A stretch of 64,000 nucleotides of DNA, from assembly GCA_046318675.1 (NCBI GenBank), contig JBKCUA010000002.1:1-64000 (forward strand), written 5' to 3'. The notes below the pieces were generated by a model, which was given only the letters and a program-made list of their open reading frames with translations, did no database searches and was not told where the DNA came from. Origin of the DNA: JBKCUA01 sp046318675. GTDB taxonomy: Bacteria > Pseudomonadota > Alphaproteobacteria > JAJTHO01. The position numbers were made by a program, and so were the translations under genes. Every line of letters starts with the position of its first letter. Within the stretch, counting starts at the first letter, position 1. Positions 1 to 8,874 of the stretch are shown one piece after another.

Positions 1-69
1 TGCGAGTATAGATATGACGACGCCAATCGCCCTAGAAATGAGGTTAATAGAGGTGCCCTTTTGTCTTTC

Positions 70-735
70 CTAAAGATGCAACCGACTTCCCCCATCCACC
101 GCAAGGGTAAGCCCCGTTGCCTTCGGCGCGGTGAGGAGGAAATCCAATGCCCCCGTCAGATCGCTGATACCGATACCTCCTAGGGGGGCCTTGGCGCGCA
201 TGGCCTCAAAGTGCGCTAGGCTTTCCGTGGGAGCTTGTAGAACTGCCCCTGGGGCAATGGCGTGTACCCGCCAGTTGGGAGCTAGCCGCCAAGCCAGCGG
301 AATAATAGCCTTCTGCAAAGCGCGCTTGCTGGCACGATAGCGGCTGAAGGACTTGTCTTCCGGGGGCTGAGCATCGGTGATAAAGATGATGACGCCGCCA
401 GCAGTTGGCCAGCGTTCGGCGAGACCTAGAGCCAAAGCGCGTGGACTGGTATTATTAATACGCCACATGGATTTTGTATTGTCGTCGTCTTTCCAGAGCA
501 CCGCTGCATTAGCGATGAGGACATTCACGGGGGCGGTCAATTGTGTCAGTAGGGTATTGACACCGCTTGGTTTTCCTAAGTCTGCCTGCAAGAACCCGGG
601 GGTATTAATATGACTATGGCGCAGCACAGTATACCCTCGTTTTTCCATGTGGCTCGCAAAGGCGGCTCCCAGCCGGGTGCGAGCCCCAGTGATGAGAGTA
701 GTTTGCCCCTTGCCAAAAAAAATATCCCCGCTCAT
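70..735 (-). CDS. FolM/PTR1-like short-chain dehydrogenase/reductase
   Basis: NAD(P)H-dependent reductase of the classical SDR fold, 221 residues. The N-terminal dinucleotide-binding loop is T16-G-A-R-T-R21-L-G23. The arginine in this loop is typical of pteridine reductases and suggests NADPH use. N76-A-A78 matches the structural NAG/NAA motif. The catalytic set is D121 (in an ITD context), Y133 and K137, that is Asp-Tyr-Lys rather than the usual Ser-Tyr-Lys, as in PTR1 and FolM. From the family I infer a dihydromonapterin or dihydrofolate reductase role; the substrate is not proven. The gene diverges from the glutaredoxin gene with only 27 bases between the starts, so the promoters must overlap the coding regions or each other. 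Confidence 0.85.
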   Translation of the reverse strand: MSGDIFFGKGQTTLITGARTRLGAAFASHMEKRGYTVLRHSHINTPGFLQADLGKPSGVNTLLTQLTAPVNVLIANAAVLWKDDDNTKSMWRINNTSPRALALGLAERWPTAGGVIIFITDAQPPEDKSFSRYRASKRALQKAIIPLAWRLAPNWRVHAIAPGAVLQAPTESLAHFEAMRAKAPLGGIGISDLTGALDFLLTAPKATGLTLAVDGGSRLHL

Positions 736-762
736 AGTCTATCTTTATAAGGGAGGACTTCC

Positions 763-1020
763 ATGTCGGCTATCACGATTTACAGTAAGCCGGCTTGCCC
801 GTATTGCGATCGGGCTAAGCTGTTGTTACAGCAAAAAGGTCAAATCTGGACGGAGATTAATGTTCAAACTGACCCTGGACAGCGCGCGGAAATGTTGGCT
901 AAGTCCGGGGGGCGGACGACGGTGCCGCAAATTTTTATCAATGGTACGCACATTGGCGGTTGCGATGATTTGTATGCCCTTGATAAGAAGGGTGAGCTTG
1001 ATAAACTTCTGAAAAACTAA
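763..1020 (+). CDS. grxC: glutaredoxin 3 (GrxC)
   Basis: Small cytoplasmic thiol-disulfide oxidoreductase, 85 residues, the normal size for a dithiol glutaredoxin. The redox centre is C12-P-Y-C15 after a beta strand. The cis-proline (T-V-P) and the GGCDD glutathione-binding loop follow at the expected spacing. It reduces protein disulfides and mixed disulfides with glutathione. A strong GGGAGG ribosome site lies just upstream of the ATG. It is the first gene of a tight set with the lipoprotein and DnaJ-like genes downstream (gaps of 11 and 7 bases). Confidence 0.95.
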   Translation: MSAITIYSKPACPYCDRAKLLLQQKGQIWTEINVQTDPGQRAEMLAKSGGRTTVPQIFINGTHIGGCDDLYALDKKGELDKLLKN

Positions 1021-1031
1021 AAACGAGGACA

Positions 1032-1463
1032 ATGATTATGACCCGGATTATTGGCGGTATTATCGTCTTGGCAATGACCCTTGCCGGGTGCGCCGGACAT
1101 CAGCAAACTTCCCGAACAAGCGTTAATGAGGTGAAACCCGTTACGACCGAAGATTTGGCGGGAAGTATTCTTGGTGCTTTTATCGGTACTAGTGCTGGTA
1201 GTGGTTTGGATAAAGCCGATGTGTTGTATGCTCAGCGAAATGCCCAATTTGCGTTTGAAACCCAATCAGCCGGTCAATTATCATCTTGGCGTAATCCTGA
1301 TTCCGGAAGTAGCGGTACATTGACGCCATCGCGGTCATTTAAAGGTTCTGAGGGGCGCACTTGCCGGGAATTTCAGCAGACCATTAAGGTTGGTAGCAAT
1401 CAGGAAAAGGTCTTTGGTGCTGCCTGTCGTGATAAAGATGGTAGTTGGCGGGTGGTGAAATAA
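1032..1463 (+). CDS. RT0821/Lpp0805-type surface lipoprotein (17-kDa antigen-like)
   Basis: Predicted outer-membrane-associated lipoprotein of 143 residues. A short signal peptide ends in the lipobox L-A-G-C20, so the mature protein would start at the lipidated cysteine. A glycine-rich stretch (about residues 46-62) resembles the glycine-zipper segment of the rickettsial 17-kDa antigen. The C-terminal part contains the family hallmark G-R-T-C-R-E-F-Q, a second cysteine pair and a D-G-S-W-R ending. ATGs at 1032 and 1038 both follow a GAGG site; either could be used. The function of the family is unknown beyond envelope location. Confidence 0.85.
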   Translation: MIMTRIIGGIIVLAMTLAGCAGHQQTSRTSVNEVKPVTTEDLAGSILGAFIGTSAGSGLDKADVLYAQRNAQFAFETQSAGQLSSWRNPDSGSSGTLTPSRSFKGSEGRTCREFQQTIKVGSNQEKVFGAACRDKDGSWRVVK

Positions 1464-1470
1464 TACCCTT

Positions 1471-2382
1471 ATGGATTTATACCGTCTGTTAGGGGTGGCC
1501 AAAACGGCAAGTGCCGAGGAAGTTAAGAAAGCCTATCGCCGACTTGCCAAGCAGCATCACCCAGATGTTCACCCTGGTGATGCTAAGAATGAGCGTCATT
1601 TCAAAGATATATCGGCTGCCTATGCAATTTTGAGCGATGCAGACAAGCGCCGTCAGTATGATCAGGGAGCCATTGATGCCCAAGGCAATCCTACGGGGTT
1701 TGGCGGTGGTTTTCGCGGTCAAGGGGGGCATACCCGTCAACAGCAATCCAGTGATGATGATATTTTTGATAGTGATATCTTTAATGATATCTTTCGTACC
1801 ATTAACCCTAAGCGTGGGAGGGCAGGTGCAGCGTCAGGATCGGCGAAGCCCAGTGATGCCTCATTGGATATTCAGCAATCTTTGACAGTCTCCTTTTTAG
1901 AAGCGGCACTAGGCACAAAAAAGCGTGTACAGATTGCCCCGGATCGGATGGTGGAAGTGACCGTGCCGCCAGGGGTTGAAGAAGCTCAGGTGCTTCGCCT
2001 GAAGGGTCAGGGACGGTTGTCCGGTGGTTTTGGTGCTCCCGGGGATGCGTTGGTACGGATAACCATTCAGCCGCACCCCACATTGGTGCGGGAAGGGTTT
2101 AATATTATCAGTACGATTCCGATAACACTGCTCGAGGCACTGGATGGGGCGTCAATTCCAGTGCAGACGATTCATGCCAAGGTTGCTCTGAAAGTACCGC
2201 CGCAATCTAATACCGACACAACGCTGCGCCTGCGGGGTCAGGGTATTCATGCTGCCGAAGTCAGGGGGGATCACTTGGTACGCCTCAAAGTGATTTTGCC
2301 AGATGTTATTGATAGAGAGCTGGCCGATGTTATTCGTAAGACAGCAGCGCGGCATCCATACACAGTGCGCAAAGAAGAGTAG
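1471..2382 (+). CDS. DnaJ-class co-chaperone without zinc finger (CbpA-like)
   Basis: Type II J-domain protein of 303 residues. The J domain occupies about residues 1-65 with the essential H30-P-D32 tripeptide, which stimulates DnaK ATPase. A Gly/Gln-rich linker with an acidic Asp-rich patch follows (about 70-110). The rest is the paired beta-barrel substrate-binding region of DnaJ C-terminal domains. There is no CXXCXGXG zinc module, which separates it from the true dnaJ at 41474. It sits 7 bases after the lipoprotein gene and immediately upstream of fusA. I expect a CbpA-like role in protein quality control. Confidence 0.88.
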   Translation: MDLYRLLGVAKTASAEEVKKAYRRLAKQHHPDVHPGDAKNERHFKDISAAYAILSDADKRRQYDQGAIDAQGNPTGFGGGFRGQGGHTRQQQSSDDDIFDSDIFNDIFRTINPKRGRAGAASGSAKPSDASLDIQQSLTVSFLEAALGTKKRVQIAPDRMVEVTVPPGVEEAQVLRLKGQGRLSGGFGAPGDALVRITIQPHPTLVREGFNIISTIPITLLEALDGASIPVQTIHAKVALKVPPQSNTDTTLRLRGQGIHAAEVRGDHLVRLKVILPDVIDRELADVIRKTAARHPYTVRKEE

Positions 2383-2440
2383 GGTGTGCAGCGTTCGTCC
2401 ATGAAGATTTTTTGGTGCGATGATTTTCTGCTTGCAATCC

Positions 2441-2449
2441 TGCTATGAT
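2441..2449 (+). promoter_or_regulatory. candidate extended -10 promoter for fusA
   Basis: TGC followed directly by TATGAT forms an extended -10 element, 47 bases before the fusA ATG. No good -35 hexamer is seen at 16-18 bases, which is acceptable for an extended -10 promoter. The 114-base gap after the DnaJ-like gene is the only sizeable untranslated stretch before fusA. This is inferred from consensus only. Confidence 0.4.
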
Positions 2450-2496
2450 TAGGCCATTAACCGCTTTCCTTAGTACAACGATATTTTAGTATTACC

Positions 2497-4572
2497 ATGG
2501 CTCGCTCACATCCTCTCGAACGTTACCGCAACATTGGTATTATGGCGCACATTGATGCCGGAAAAACCACGACCACGGAGCGTATTCTCTATTATACGGG
2601 TAAGTCCTATAAAATTGGCGAGGTGCATGAAGGCACAGCGACGATGGATTGGATGGAGCAAGAGCAAGAGCGAGGTATTACCATTACCTCCGCTGCTACT
2701 ACCTGCTTGTGGAACGATCACCGTATTAATATTATTGATACACCGGGTCACGTTGACTTTACTATTGAGGTAGAGCGTTCGCTGCGTGTTCTTGATGGTG
2801 CTGTCACTGTGTTTGACAGTGTTGCCGGGGTTGAGCCGCAGTCCGAAACCGTCTGGCGTCAGGCTGATAAATACAACGTACCGCGTATCTGTTTTGTTAA
2901 TAAAATGGATCGCATTGGTGCGGATTTCTGGCGTTGCGTGGAGATGATAAAGGATCGTCTTGGTGCCCGACCCATGGTGTTACAGCTTCCTATTGGTGTT
3001 GAGGCCGACTTTGTTGGTGTTGTGGATTTAGTCAAGATGAAGGCCTATCGTTGGCTTGAAGAAACTCTTGGCGCAAAGTTTGTTGAAGAGGAAATTCCGG
3101 CTAATCTAAAGGCGAAGGCTGACGAGTACCATGCTCAGTTGGTGGATATGGCGGTGGAGATGGATGATGCCGCGATGCAAGATTATCTCGACGGGAAAGA
3201 GCCTGATGTTGCTACGTTGCAAAAATGTATTCGCAAGGGTGTGCTGAAAAGTGCGTTTGTGCCGGTGCTGTGTGGCAGTGCTTTTAAGAATAAGGGTGTT
3301 CAGCCAATGCTTGATGCTGTGGTGGCCTATCTGCCATCACCCATTGATATTGGTATTGTGAAGGGTCATAAAGTTGATTCTGAAGAGGCGGATAGCCGTC
3401 CCTGCAAGGACGATGCTCCTTTTAGTGCATTGGCCTTTAAAATCATGTCCGATCCATTCGTGGGATCGCTTACTTTTATCCGAATTTATTCTGGTAAGCT
3501 CGAAGCGGGTAGTTATGCCCAGAACACGGTAAAGGGCGAGCGTGAGCGCATTGGTCGCATCTTAATGATGCACGCCAATAACCGTGAGGATATTAAGGAA
3601 GCTTTTGCTGGTGACATTGTTGCGCTGGCGGGCTTGAAAAATACGACGACGGGCGATACCTTGGCTGATCCGAAATCCCCAATTGTTTTGGAGCGTATGG
3701 AATTCCCCGAGCCTGTTATCGAAGTTGCGGTGGAGCCAAAAACTAAAGGTGATCAGGAAAAAATGTCGGCGGCGTTGGCGCGTTTGGCAACAGAGGATCC
3801 ATCGTTTCGTGTGGCGGTGAATCATGAGACGGGACAGACGGTCATTAAAGGAATGGGTGAGCTGCACTTGGAGATCATTGTTGACCGGATGCGTCGTGAA
3901 TTTAAGGTTGAGGCCAATGTTGGTGCGCCTCAAGTGGCGTATCGTGAAACCATTACTAAAATTGCTGAGATTGATTATACGCACAAAAAACAATCAGGTG
4001 GTGCGGGTCAGTTTGCGCGCGTTAAAATGGTGTTTGAGCCACAATCTCGTGGCGGTGGATATACCTTTGAGAATAAAATCGTCGGAGGTGCGATTCCAAA
4101 AGAATACATTCCTGGTGTGGAAAAAGGTATTAACGCCAGTATCGTTAGTGGTGTTCTTGCTGGCTTTCCGGTGGTGGATTTTAAAATTCAGCTTATTGAC
4201 GGTGCTTTTCACGATGTTGATTCCTCGACGCTTGCCTTCGAAATTGCTGGTCGGGCGGCGTTTCGGGAAGGTATTCGTAAAGCAGGGGCAATTCTGCTGG
4301 AGCCAGTTATGAAAGTGGAAGTGGTAACGCCCGAAGACTATATGGGTGATGTCATTGGCGATCTTAATAGTCGTCGTGGCCAAGTTATGGGTATGGATAG
4401 TCGGGGTAATGCACGGGTGATTACTGCGATGGTACCCTTGTCAAATATGTTTGGGTATGTTAATACGCTGCGCTCGATGAGCCAGGGGCGGGCGCAATAC
4501 ACAATGGTCTTTGACCATTACGATCCGGTGCCGAACAACGTCGCCGAACAACTACTGGCAAAATCGGCTTAA
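2497..4572 (+). CDS. fusA: translation elongation factor G
   Basis: Ribosomal translocase GTPase, 691 residues, standard length. G1 is A-H-I-D-A-G-K-T near residue 20, G3 is D-T-P-G-H, and G4 is N-K-M-D. Domains II-V follow, including the H-H-K-Q-S-G-G-type loop region of domain IV and a complete C-terminus. It drives tRNA-mRNA movement after peptide bond formation and ribosome recycling with RRF. It is followed 19 bases later by tuf. The usual upstream partners rpsL and rpsG are not here; a DnaJ-like gene takes their place. Confidence 0.98.
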   Translation: MARSHPLERYRNIGIMAHIDAGKTTTTERILYYTGKSYKIGEVHEGTATMDWMEQEQERGITITSAATTCLWNDHRINIIDTPGHVDFTIEVERSLRVLDGAVTVFDSVAGVEPQSETVWRQADKYNVPRICFVNKMDRIGADFWRCVEMIKDRLGARPMVLQLPIGVEADFVGVVDLVKMKAYRWLEETLGAKFVEEEIPANLKAKADEYHAQLVDMAVEMDDAAMQDYLDGKEPDVATLQKCIRKGVLKSAFVPVLCGSAFKNKGVQPMLDAVVAYLPSPIDIGIVKGHKVDSEEADSRPCKDDAPFSALAFKIMSDPFVGSLTFIRIYSGKLEAGSYAQNTVKGERERIGRILMMHANNREDIKEAFAGDIVALAGLKNTTTGDTLADPKSPIVLERMEFPEPVIEVAVEPKTKGDQEKMSAALARLATEDPSFRVAVNHETGQTVIKGMGELHLEIIVDRMRREFKVEANVGAPQVAYRETITKIAEIDYTHKKQSGGAGQFARVKMVFEPQSRGGGYTFENKIVGGAIPKEYIPGVEKGINASIVSGVLAGFPVVDFKIQLIDGAFHDVDSSTLAFEIAGRAAFREGIRKAGAILLEPVMKVEVVTPEDYMGDVIGDLNSRRGQVMGMDSRGNARVITAMVPLSNMFGYVNTLRSMSQGRAQYTMVFDHYDPVPNNVAEQLLAKSA

Positions 4573-4591
4573 GCAACTAGGGAGTTTTACT

Positions 4592-5782
4592 GTGGCCAAA
4601 GAGAAATTTAACCGCGACAAACCGCACTGTAACATTGGTACCATTGGTCACGTTGACCATGGTAAGACCAGCTTGACGGCGGCGATCACCAAGGTTCTGG
4701 CAAAGGCTGGTGGTGCTACTGCCATGGCCTATGATCAGATTGACAAGGCACCGGAGGAAAAAGCTCGCGGTATTACCATTTCCACCAGCCACGTGGAATA
4801 CCAGACAGCAAACCGTCACTATGCTCACGTTGACTGTCCTGGTCACGCCGATTATGTGAAAAACATGATCACTGGTGCGGCGCAAATGGATGGAGCCATT
4901 TTGGTGGTTTCCGCTGCCGATGGCCCTATGCCTCAAACTAGGGAGCACATTTTGCTTGCCCGTCAGGTCGGCGTGCCTTCTATTGTGGTATTTATGAACA
5001 AGGTGGATATGGTTGATGATAAAGACCTTATTGAACTCGTCGAAATGGAGATTCGCGATCTGTTGACTCAGTACAAGTTCCCTGGCGATAAAATTCCGAT
5101 TATTAAAGGTTCTGCCTTGTGTGCTTTGGAGGGTCGTAATGAGGAAATGGGCGAAAAAGCCATTCTTGAGTTGATGAAAGCTGTTGATGATTATATTCCA
5201 CAGCCAAAGCGCGAAAAAGATAAGCCTTTCTTGATGCCGGTTGAGGATGTGTTCTCTATCTCTGGTCGTGGTACAGTTGTTACCGGTCGGGTAGAGCGTG
5301 GCATTATTAAGGTTGGTGAGGAAGTTGAAATCATTGGCATTCGTCCAACGCAAAAAACAATTGTCACTGGCGTGGAAATGTTCCGTAAGCTTCTCGATCA
5401 AGGAGAGGCCGGCGATAATATTGGTGCGCTTCTTCGTGGCACAAAGCGTGAAGATGTTGAGCGCGGTCAGGTTCTGGCTGCACCAGGCAGTATAACCCCG
5501 CACACCAAGTTCAAGTGCGAGGCCTATATTCTTACGAAAGAAGAAGGCGGTCGTCATACACCGTTCTTTAGTAACTATCGTCCTCAGTTTTATTTTCGCA
5601 CAACCGATGTAACTGGTTCGGTGGAGTTGCCCGCAGGTCGTGAGATGGTTATGCCTGGCGATAATGTTCCGCTTGTTGTGGAGTTAATCGCGCCAATCGC
5701 CATGGACGAAGGATTGAGGTTTGCTATTCGTGAGGGTGGCCGTACCGTTGGTGCTGGCGTAGTGGCAACGATTGTGAAGTAA
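4592..5782 (+). CDS. tuf: translation elongation factor Tu
   Basis: EF-Tu, 396 residues with the GTG start at 4592, matching the family length. The open frame extends upstream into the end of fusA, but the conserved N-terminus (A-K-E-K-F-x-R) and an AGGGAG ribosome site 7 bases before the GTG fix this start. Motifs are G-H-V-D-H-G-K (P-loop), D-C-P-G-H (G3) and N-K-V-D (G4). It delivers aminoacyl-tRNA to the ribosome. The gene ends just before a hairpin at 5792, then the S10 operon begins. Confidence 0.98.
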   Translation: MAKEKFNRDKPHCNIGTIGHVDHGKTSLTAAITKVLAKAGGATAMAYDQIDKAPEEKARGITISTSHVEYQTANRHYAHVDCPGHADYVKNMITGAAQMDGAILVVSAADGPMPQTREHILLARQVGVPSIVVFMNKVDMVDDKDLIELVEMEIRDLLTQYKFPGDKIPIIKGSALCALEGRNEEMGEKAILELMKAVDDYIPQPKREKDKPFLMPVEDVFSISGRGTVVTGRVERGIIKVGEEVEIIGIRPTQKTIVTGVEMFRKLLDQGEAGDNIGALLRGTKREDVERGQVLAAPGSITPHTKFKCEAYILTKEEGGRHTPFFSNYRPQFYFRTTDVTGSVELPAGREMVMPGDNVPLVVELIAPIAMDEGLRFAIREGGRTVGAGVVATIVK

Positions 5783-5791
5783 GATTGGGTA

Positions 5792-5827
5792 TAGAGCGGT
5801 GTTTATTTTAGGATAAATCCCGCTCTA
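5792..5827 (+). terminator. hairpin after tuf (terminator or attenuator)
   Basis: An 8-bp perfect outer stem (TAGAGCGG with CCGCTCTA) encloses an inner TTTAT/ATAAA stem, giving a long hairpin 9 bases after the tuf stop. The following bases are T-rich only in part (TTCTTGGGTTTT), so termination may be incomplete and some transcripts may read into the S10 operon. Confidence 0.55.
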
Positions 5828-5870
5828 TTCTTGGGTTTTAAAAAATTGAGTGTAGTGATTAAAAAAAGAG

Positions 5871-5899
5871 TTGAGGTAAGTAAGTTAGTCTGCTAATAC
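5871..5899 (+). promoter_or_regulatory. weak candidate promoter in the S10 operon leader
   Basis: TTGAGG and TAATAC lie 17 bases apart, with modest consensus fit. The stretch 5828-6039 between the tuf hairpin and rpsJ has no supported gene. It is the natural place for an S10 promoter and leader; a transcript from here would carry an untranslated leader of about 130 bases. Confidence 0.3.
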
Positions 5900-6039
5900 T
5901 GCTTTCCCTCAGTTCGGGAAGTACGATTTTCCGGCCTTGGCGACACGACAGAAGTCGGCGCCTGGCATCTAGAATTTTTCCAAAAGTGGCTCTTTTACGG
6001 GGGTGCTTTGGTTTTATTCGCAGCTTTTTTTTGCGTGTT

Positions 6040-6360
6040 ATGGAAAGCCACAACATCCGCATACGCTTGCGTGCGTATGACCATCGAGTCCTTGATCAGT
6101 CGGCCAAGGAAATCGTTTCGACCGCTGCTCGTACGGGTGCTCGTTTGCGCGGACCTGTTCCGATGCCTGTAAAAACAGAGCGTTTTACGGTGAACCGCTC
6201 CCCTCATATTGATAAAAAATCTCGTGAACAGTTTGAGATTCGTACGCATAAGCGGCTTATTGAGATTGTCGATCCCACTCCTCAGACGGTGGATGCTCTC
6301 ATGCGGTTGGAACTAGCATCGGGCGTGGATGTGGAAATTAAATTGTCGGGGGCTGCATGA
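6040..6360 (+). CDS. rpsJ: 30S ribosomal protein S10
   Basis: S10/NusE, 106 residues with the ATG at 6040. The N-terminus M-E-S-H-N-I-R-I-R-L-R-A-Y-D-H is the universal S10 start, so the 18 upstream open codons are leader. No clear Shine-Dalgarno precedes this ATG (a T-rich tract instead). The H-I-D-K-K-S-R-E-Q-F-E and R-T-H-K-R signatures are present. It is a 30S head protein and also the NusB partner in antitermination. Its stop overlaps the rplC start (ATGA). Confidence 0.95.
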   Translation: MESHNIRIRLRAYDHRVLDQSAKEIVSTAARTGARLRGPVPMPVKTERFTVNRSPHIDKKSREQFEIRTHKRLIEIVDPTPQTVDALMRLELASGVDVEIKLSGAA

Positions 6361-7097
6361 TGCGTGTTGGCGTACTCGCCCGGAAACTGGGCATGACACA
6401 GCGGTTTTTGGATGATGGCACCCGTCTTCCTGTGACGGTGTTGACGTTGGATGGTTGTCAGGTGGTGCGTACTGCTGCGGCAGCGCAGGAAGGTGCCGTG
6501 GCGGTTCAGCTTGGCTTTGGTGTAGTGAAAGCATCCCGTGTTTCTAAGCCTTTGCGTGGTTACTTCGCAAAGCAGGGTGTTGAGCCAAAGCGTCACCTGC
6601 AGGAATGCTTGGTGACGGCGGTCAATGCCCCGGAACAGGGTGCGGTACTGCAGGCAGATCATTTTATTCCAGGTCAGTTTGTGGATGTTGCGGGTATTAC
6701 CATTGGTCGTGGTTTTGCCGGTCCTATGAAGAGGCATAATTTTGGTGGCTTGCGGGCAAGCCACGGGGTATCCATTAGTCACCGCAGTCACGGCTCCACT
6801 GGTGGGCGTCAGGATCCTGGTAAAACATTTAAAAACAAAAAAATGGCTGGCCATATGGGGCAAGTTCAAGTAACAACTCAAAACCTCAAGGTTGTTGCGG
6901 TGGATGTCGATCGTGGTTTATTGTTCGTCAAGGGTTGTGTGCCTGGTGGTGAAAACACTATAGTGTATGTCAAGGATGCAGTAAAAAAGAGGCAGCCTGT
7001 TAAGCTGCCTGCGCCTGGTTCTTTTAGGTTGACAAAAAGCGTTCAGGTGGATGTTCCTGTTGTTGATGTTGTTGCAGGAGGTAATGATGCAGCTTAA
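6357..7097 (+). CDS. rplC: 50S ribosomal protein L3
   Basis: L3, 246 residues; it shapes the peptidyl transferase region. The start R-V-G-V-L-A-R-K-L-G-M-T is diagnostic, and the G-Q-D-P-G-K and M-A-G-H-M-G motifs of the long loop are intact. Either of two consecutive ATGs (6357, 6360) may start it; 6357 overlaps the rpsJ stop as ATGA. It is longer than the roughly 209-residue E. coli protein because of a C-terminal tail rich in Val, Pro and Ala. The end overlaps rplD by 11 bases. Confidence 0.96.
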   Translation: MMRVGVLARKLGMTQRFLDDGTRLPVTVLTLDGCQVVRTAAAAQEGAVAVQLGFGVVKASRVSKPLRGYFAKQGVEPKRHLQECLVTAVNAPEQGAVLQADHFIPGQFVDVAGITIGRGFAGPMKRHNFGGLRASHGVSISHRSHGSTGGRQDPGKTFKNKKMAGHMGQVQVTTQNLKVVAVDVDRGLLFVKGCVPGGENTIVYVKDAVKKRQPVKLPAPGSFRLTKSVQVDVPVVDVVAGGNDAA

Positions 7098-7707
7098 TGT
7101 TCAAAATCCTGAGGGTCGTGTTGTTGGTGCCCTTGATGTGAATGCGGCGGTGTTTGGCCGTGAAGAGATTCGTACGGATATTCTTGCCCGGGTAGTACAA
7201 TGGCAGCGTGATAAGCGTCGAGCTGGCACTCATAAAGCTAAAGGGATTAGTGACATTAGTGGTACTACAAAAAAGCCTTTTAAACAAAAAGGCCGCGGTG
7301 GTGCCCGTCATGGAAGTCTTCGTTCGCCGCAATTTCGCGGAGGGGCGCGGATTTTCGGGCCAGTTGTCCGTGATCATGGGTATTCTTTAAATAAGAAGAT
7401 ACGTCGCTTGGGTTTGTGCATGGCGTTGTCCAGTAAGCTGAAAGACGGTACTTTGGTGGTACTTGACTCGCTTCCTGATGTATCAAAAACGAAGGATGCA
7501 GCGGCTGTATTGCAAAAACTGCAGCTCGGTCACGCTTTGATTATTAATGGTGATGTCGGTCATCCGTTTTTGCGGGCAGTAGCCAATATTCCTAATGTAG
7601 ATGTTCTTGCTGCTGCAGGGGCTAATGTGTATAGTATCTTGCGCCGTAAAAAGCTGGTTTTAACAAAAGCAACAGCAACGGCTCTTAACGAAAGGCTTGG
7701 GTCATGA
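7087..7707 (+). CDS. rplD: 50S ribosomal protein L4
   Basis: L4 (uL4), 206 residues, lining the exit tunnel. The ATG at 7087 was chosen because AGGAGG at 7076-7081 gives ideal spacing and M-Q-L-N-V fits the family start; ATG 7084 is too close to that site. The tunnel loop is recognisable as K-P-F-K-Q-K-G-R-G-G-A-R-H-G. In gammaproteobacteria L4 autoregulates the S10 operon; whether it does so here is unknown. The stop overlaps the rplW start (ATGA). Confidence 0.95.
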   Translation: MQLNVQNPEGRVVGALDVNAAVFGREEIRTDILARVVQWQRDKRRAGTHKAKGISDISGTTKKPFKQKGRGGARHGSLRSPQFRGGARIFGPVVRDHGYSLNKKIRRLGLCMALSSKLKDGTLVVLDSLPDVSKTKDAAAVLQKLQLGHALIINGDVGHPFLRAVANIPNVDVLAAAGANVYSILRRKKLVLTKATATALNERLGS

Positions 7708-8036
7708 GTTTTAAGTATCGCGAACGATGCCTTCAACGTCAAGTCAACGCTTATAGCCAATATGATATTTTATTGTCCCCTGTGGCTACAGAGAAGTCTA
7801 TGAATGCACTACAATATAATCAATATACGTTTAAAGTTCGTCTGGATGCCACTAAGCCTGCGATTAAGCAAGCGGTAGAGGGAATTTTTGGTGTGAAAGT
7901 TACTGCTGTCAACACATCTATTTTGCCTGGAAAGCAAAAGCGTTTTCGCCAACGGCTTGGGCAGCGTTCTGATGTTAAAAAAGCCGTGGTTACGTTGGCT
8001 CAAGGCCAGACCATCGATACGACGGCGGGAGTATAG
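7704..8036 (+). CDS. rplW: 50S ribosomal protein L23
   Basis: L23, 110 residues, at the tunnel exit where SRP and trigger factor dock. The core begins at Y-D-I-L-L-S-P-V-A-T-E-K-S, and the loop G-K-Q-K-R-F-R-Q-R-L-G-Q-R-S-D matches the family. It carries about 18 extra N-terminal residues compared with short L23 proteins. The ATG overlaps the rplD stop (ATGA), which supports the long form. rplB starts 2 bases after the stop. Confidence 0.95.
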   Translation: MSFKYRERCLQRQVNAYSQYDILLSPVATEKSMNALQYNQYTFKVRLDATKPAIKQAVEGIFGVKVTAVNTSILPGKQKRFRQRLGQRSDVKKAVVTLAQGQTIDTTAGV

Positions 8037-8038
8037 TT

Positions 8039-8863
8039 ATGGCCTTACGTCAATATTCTGCTGCTACCCCTGGACAACGTCAGCTAGTGACCATTGATCG
8101 CCATGATTTGTGGCGAGGTAAGCCTGAATCAACGCTCACTATTGGCATTCGACGCACCGGTGGCCGAAATAACACTGGGCGCACCACAAACTGGAATATT
8201 GGTGGTGGGCATAAACGGCGTTACCGTCTTGTTGATTTTCGTCGTCAACGATTTGATGTTGCTGCAAAAGTTGAGCGGTTGGAGTATGATCCAAACCGTA
8301 CCGCTTTTATTGCCTTAATTCGTTATCAGGATGGTGAGTTGGCGTATATTCTGGCTCCACAGCGGTTGGCCGTCGGGGATGAGGTTATATCCTCTAATAA
8401 TAGAGCCGATATAAAGCCAGGTAATTGTATGCCGATTCGCAGCATTCCTGTGGGCACTCTCATTCACAATGTAGAAATCAAGCCCGGTAAAGGTGGTCAG
8501 ATAGCTCGTTCGGCTGGGACGTTTGTGCAATTGGTGGGTCGCGATCGTCATTATGCTCAGGTAAAGCTGAGTTCGGGTGAATTGCGCCTTGTCTCAGCAG
8601 AGTGTTTGGCGAGTATTGGTTCCGTTTCAAATCCTGATAACCAGAATAGAGTGCTGGGCAAAGCCGGACGTAATCGGTGGCTTGGCAAGCGCCCTGTTGT
8701 CCGTGGTGTGGCCATGAATCCTATTGATCACCCACACGGTGGTGGTGAAGGGAAGACTTCTGGGGGGCGTCACCCTGTTACGCCTTGGGGCATTTCTACT
8801 AAAGGCAAAAAAACTCGTCACAATAAGCGTACGGATGGGGTTATCATCCGGCGTCGTCGCTAG
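8039..8863 (+). CDS. rplB: 50S ribosomal protein L2
   Basis: L2, 274 residues, standard length, needed for subunit joining and peptidyl transferase activity. The G-R-N-N-T-G-R segment and the signature V-R-G-V-A-M-N-P-I-D-H-P-H-G-G-G-E-G-K are intact, including the histidine of the PHGGG loop. It follows rplW by 2 bases, with rpsS 11 bases downstream. Confidence 0.98.
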   Translation: MALRQYSAATPGQRQLVTIDRHDLWRGKPESTLTIGIRRTGGRNNTGRTTNWNIGGGHKRRYRLVDFRRQRFDVAAKVERLEYDPNRTAFIALIRYQDGELAYILAPQRLAVGDEVISSNNRADIKPGNCMPIRSIPVGTLIHNVEIKPGKGGQIARSAGTFVQLVGRDRHYAQVKLSSGELRLVSAECLASIGSVSNPDNQNRVLGKAGRNRWLGKRPVVRGVAMNPIDHPHGGGEGKTSGGRHPVTPWGISTKGKKTRHNKRTDGVIIRRRR

Positions 8864-8874
8864 GAGTTGTTAAT

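Noticed and set aside
1..69. left edge of the window
   Set aside because: No frame, repeat or RNA signal could be supported in these bases.
4577..5557. 326-codon open frame antisense to tuf
   Set aside because: It mirrors a fully convincing EF-Tu gene, and its product shows the composition of a codon-bias shadow with no family features.
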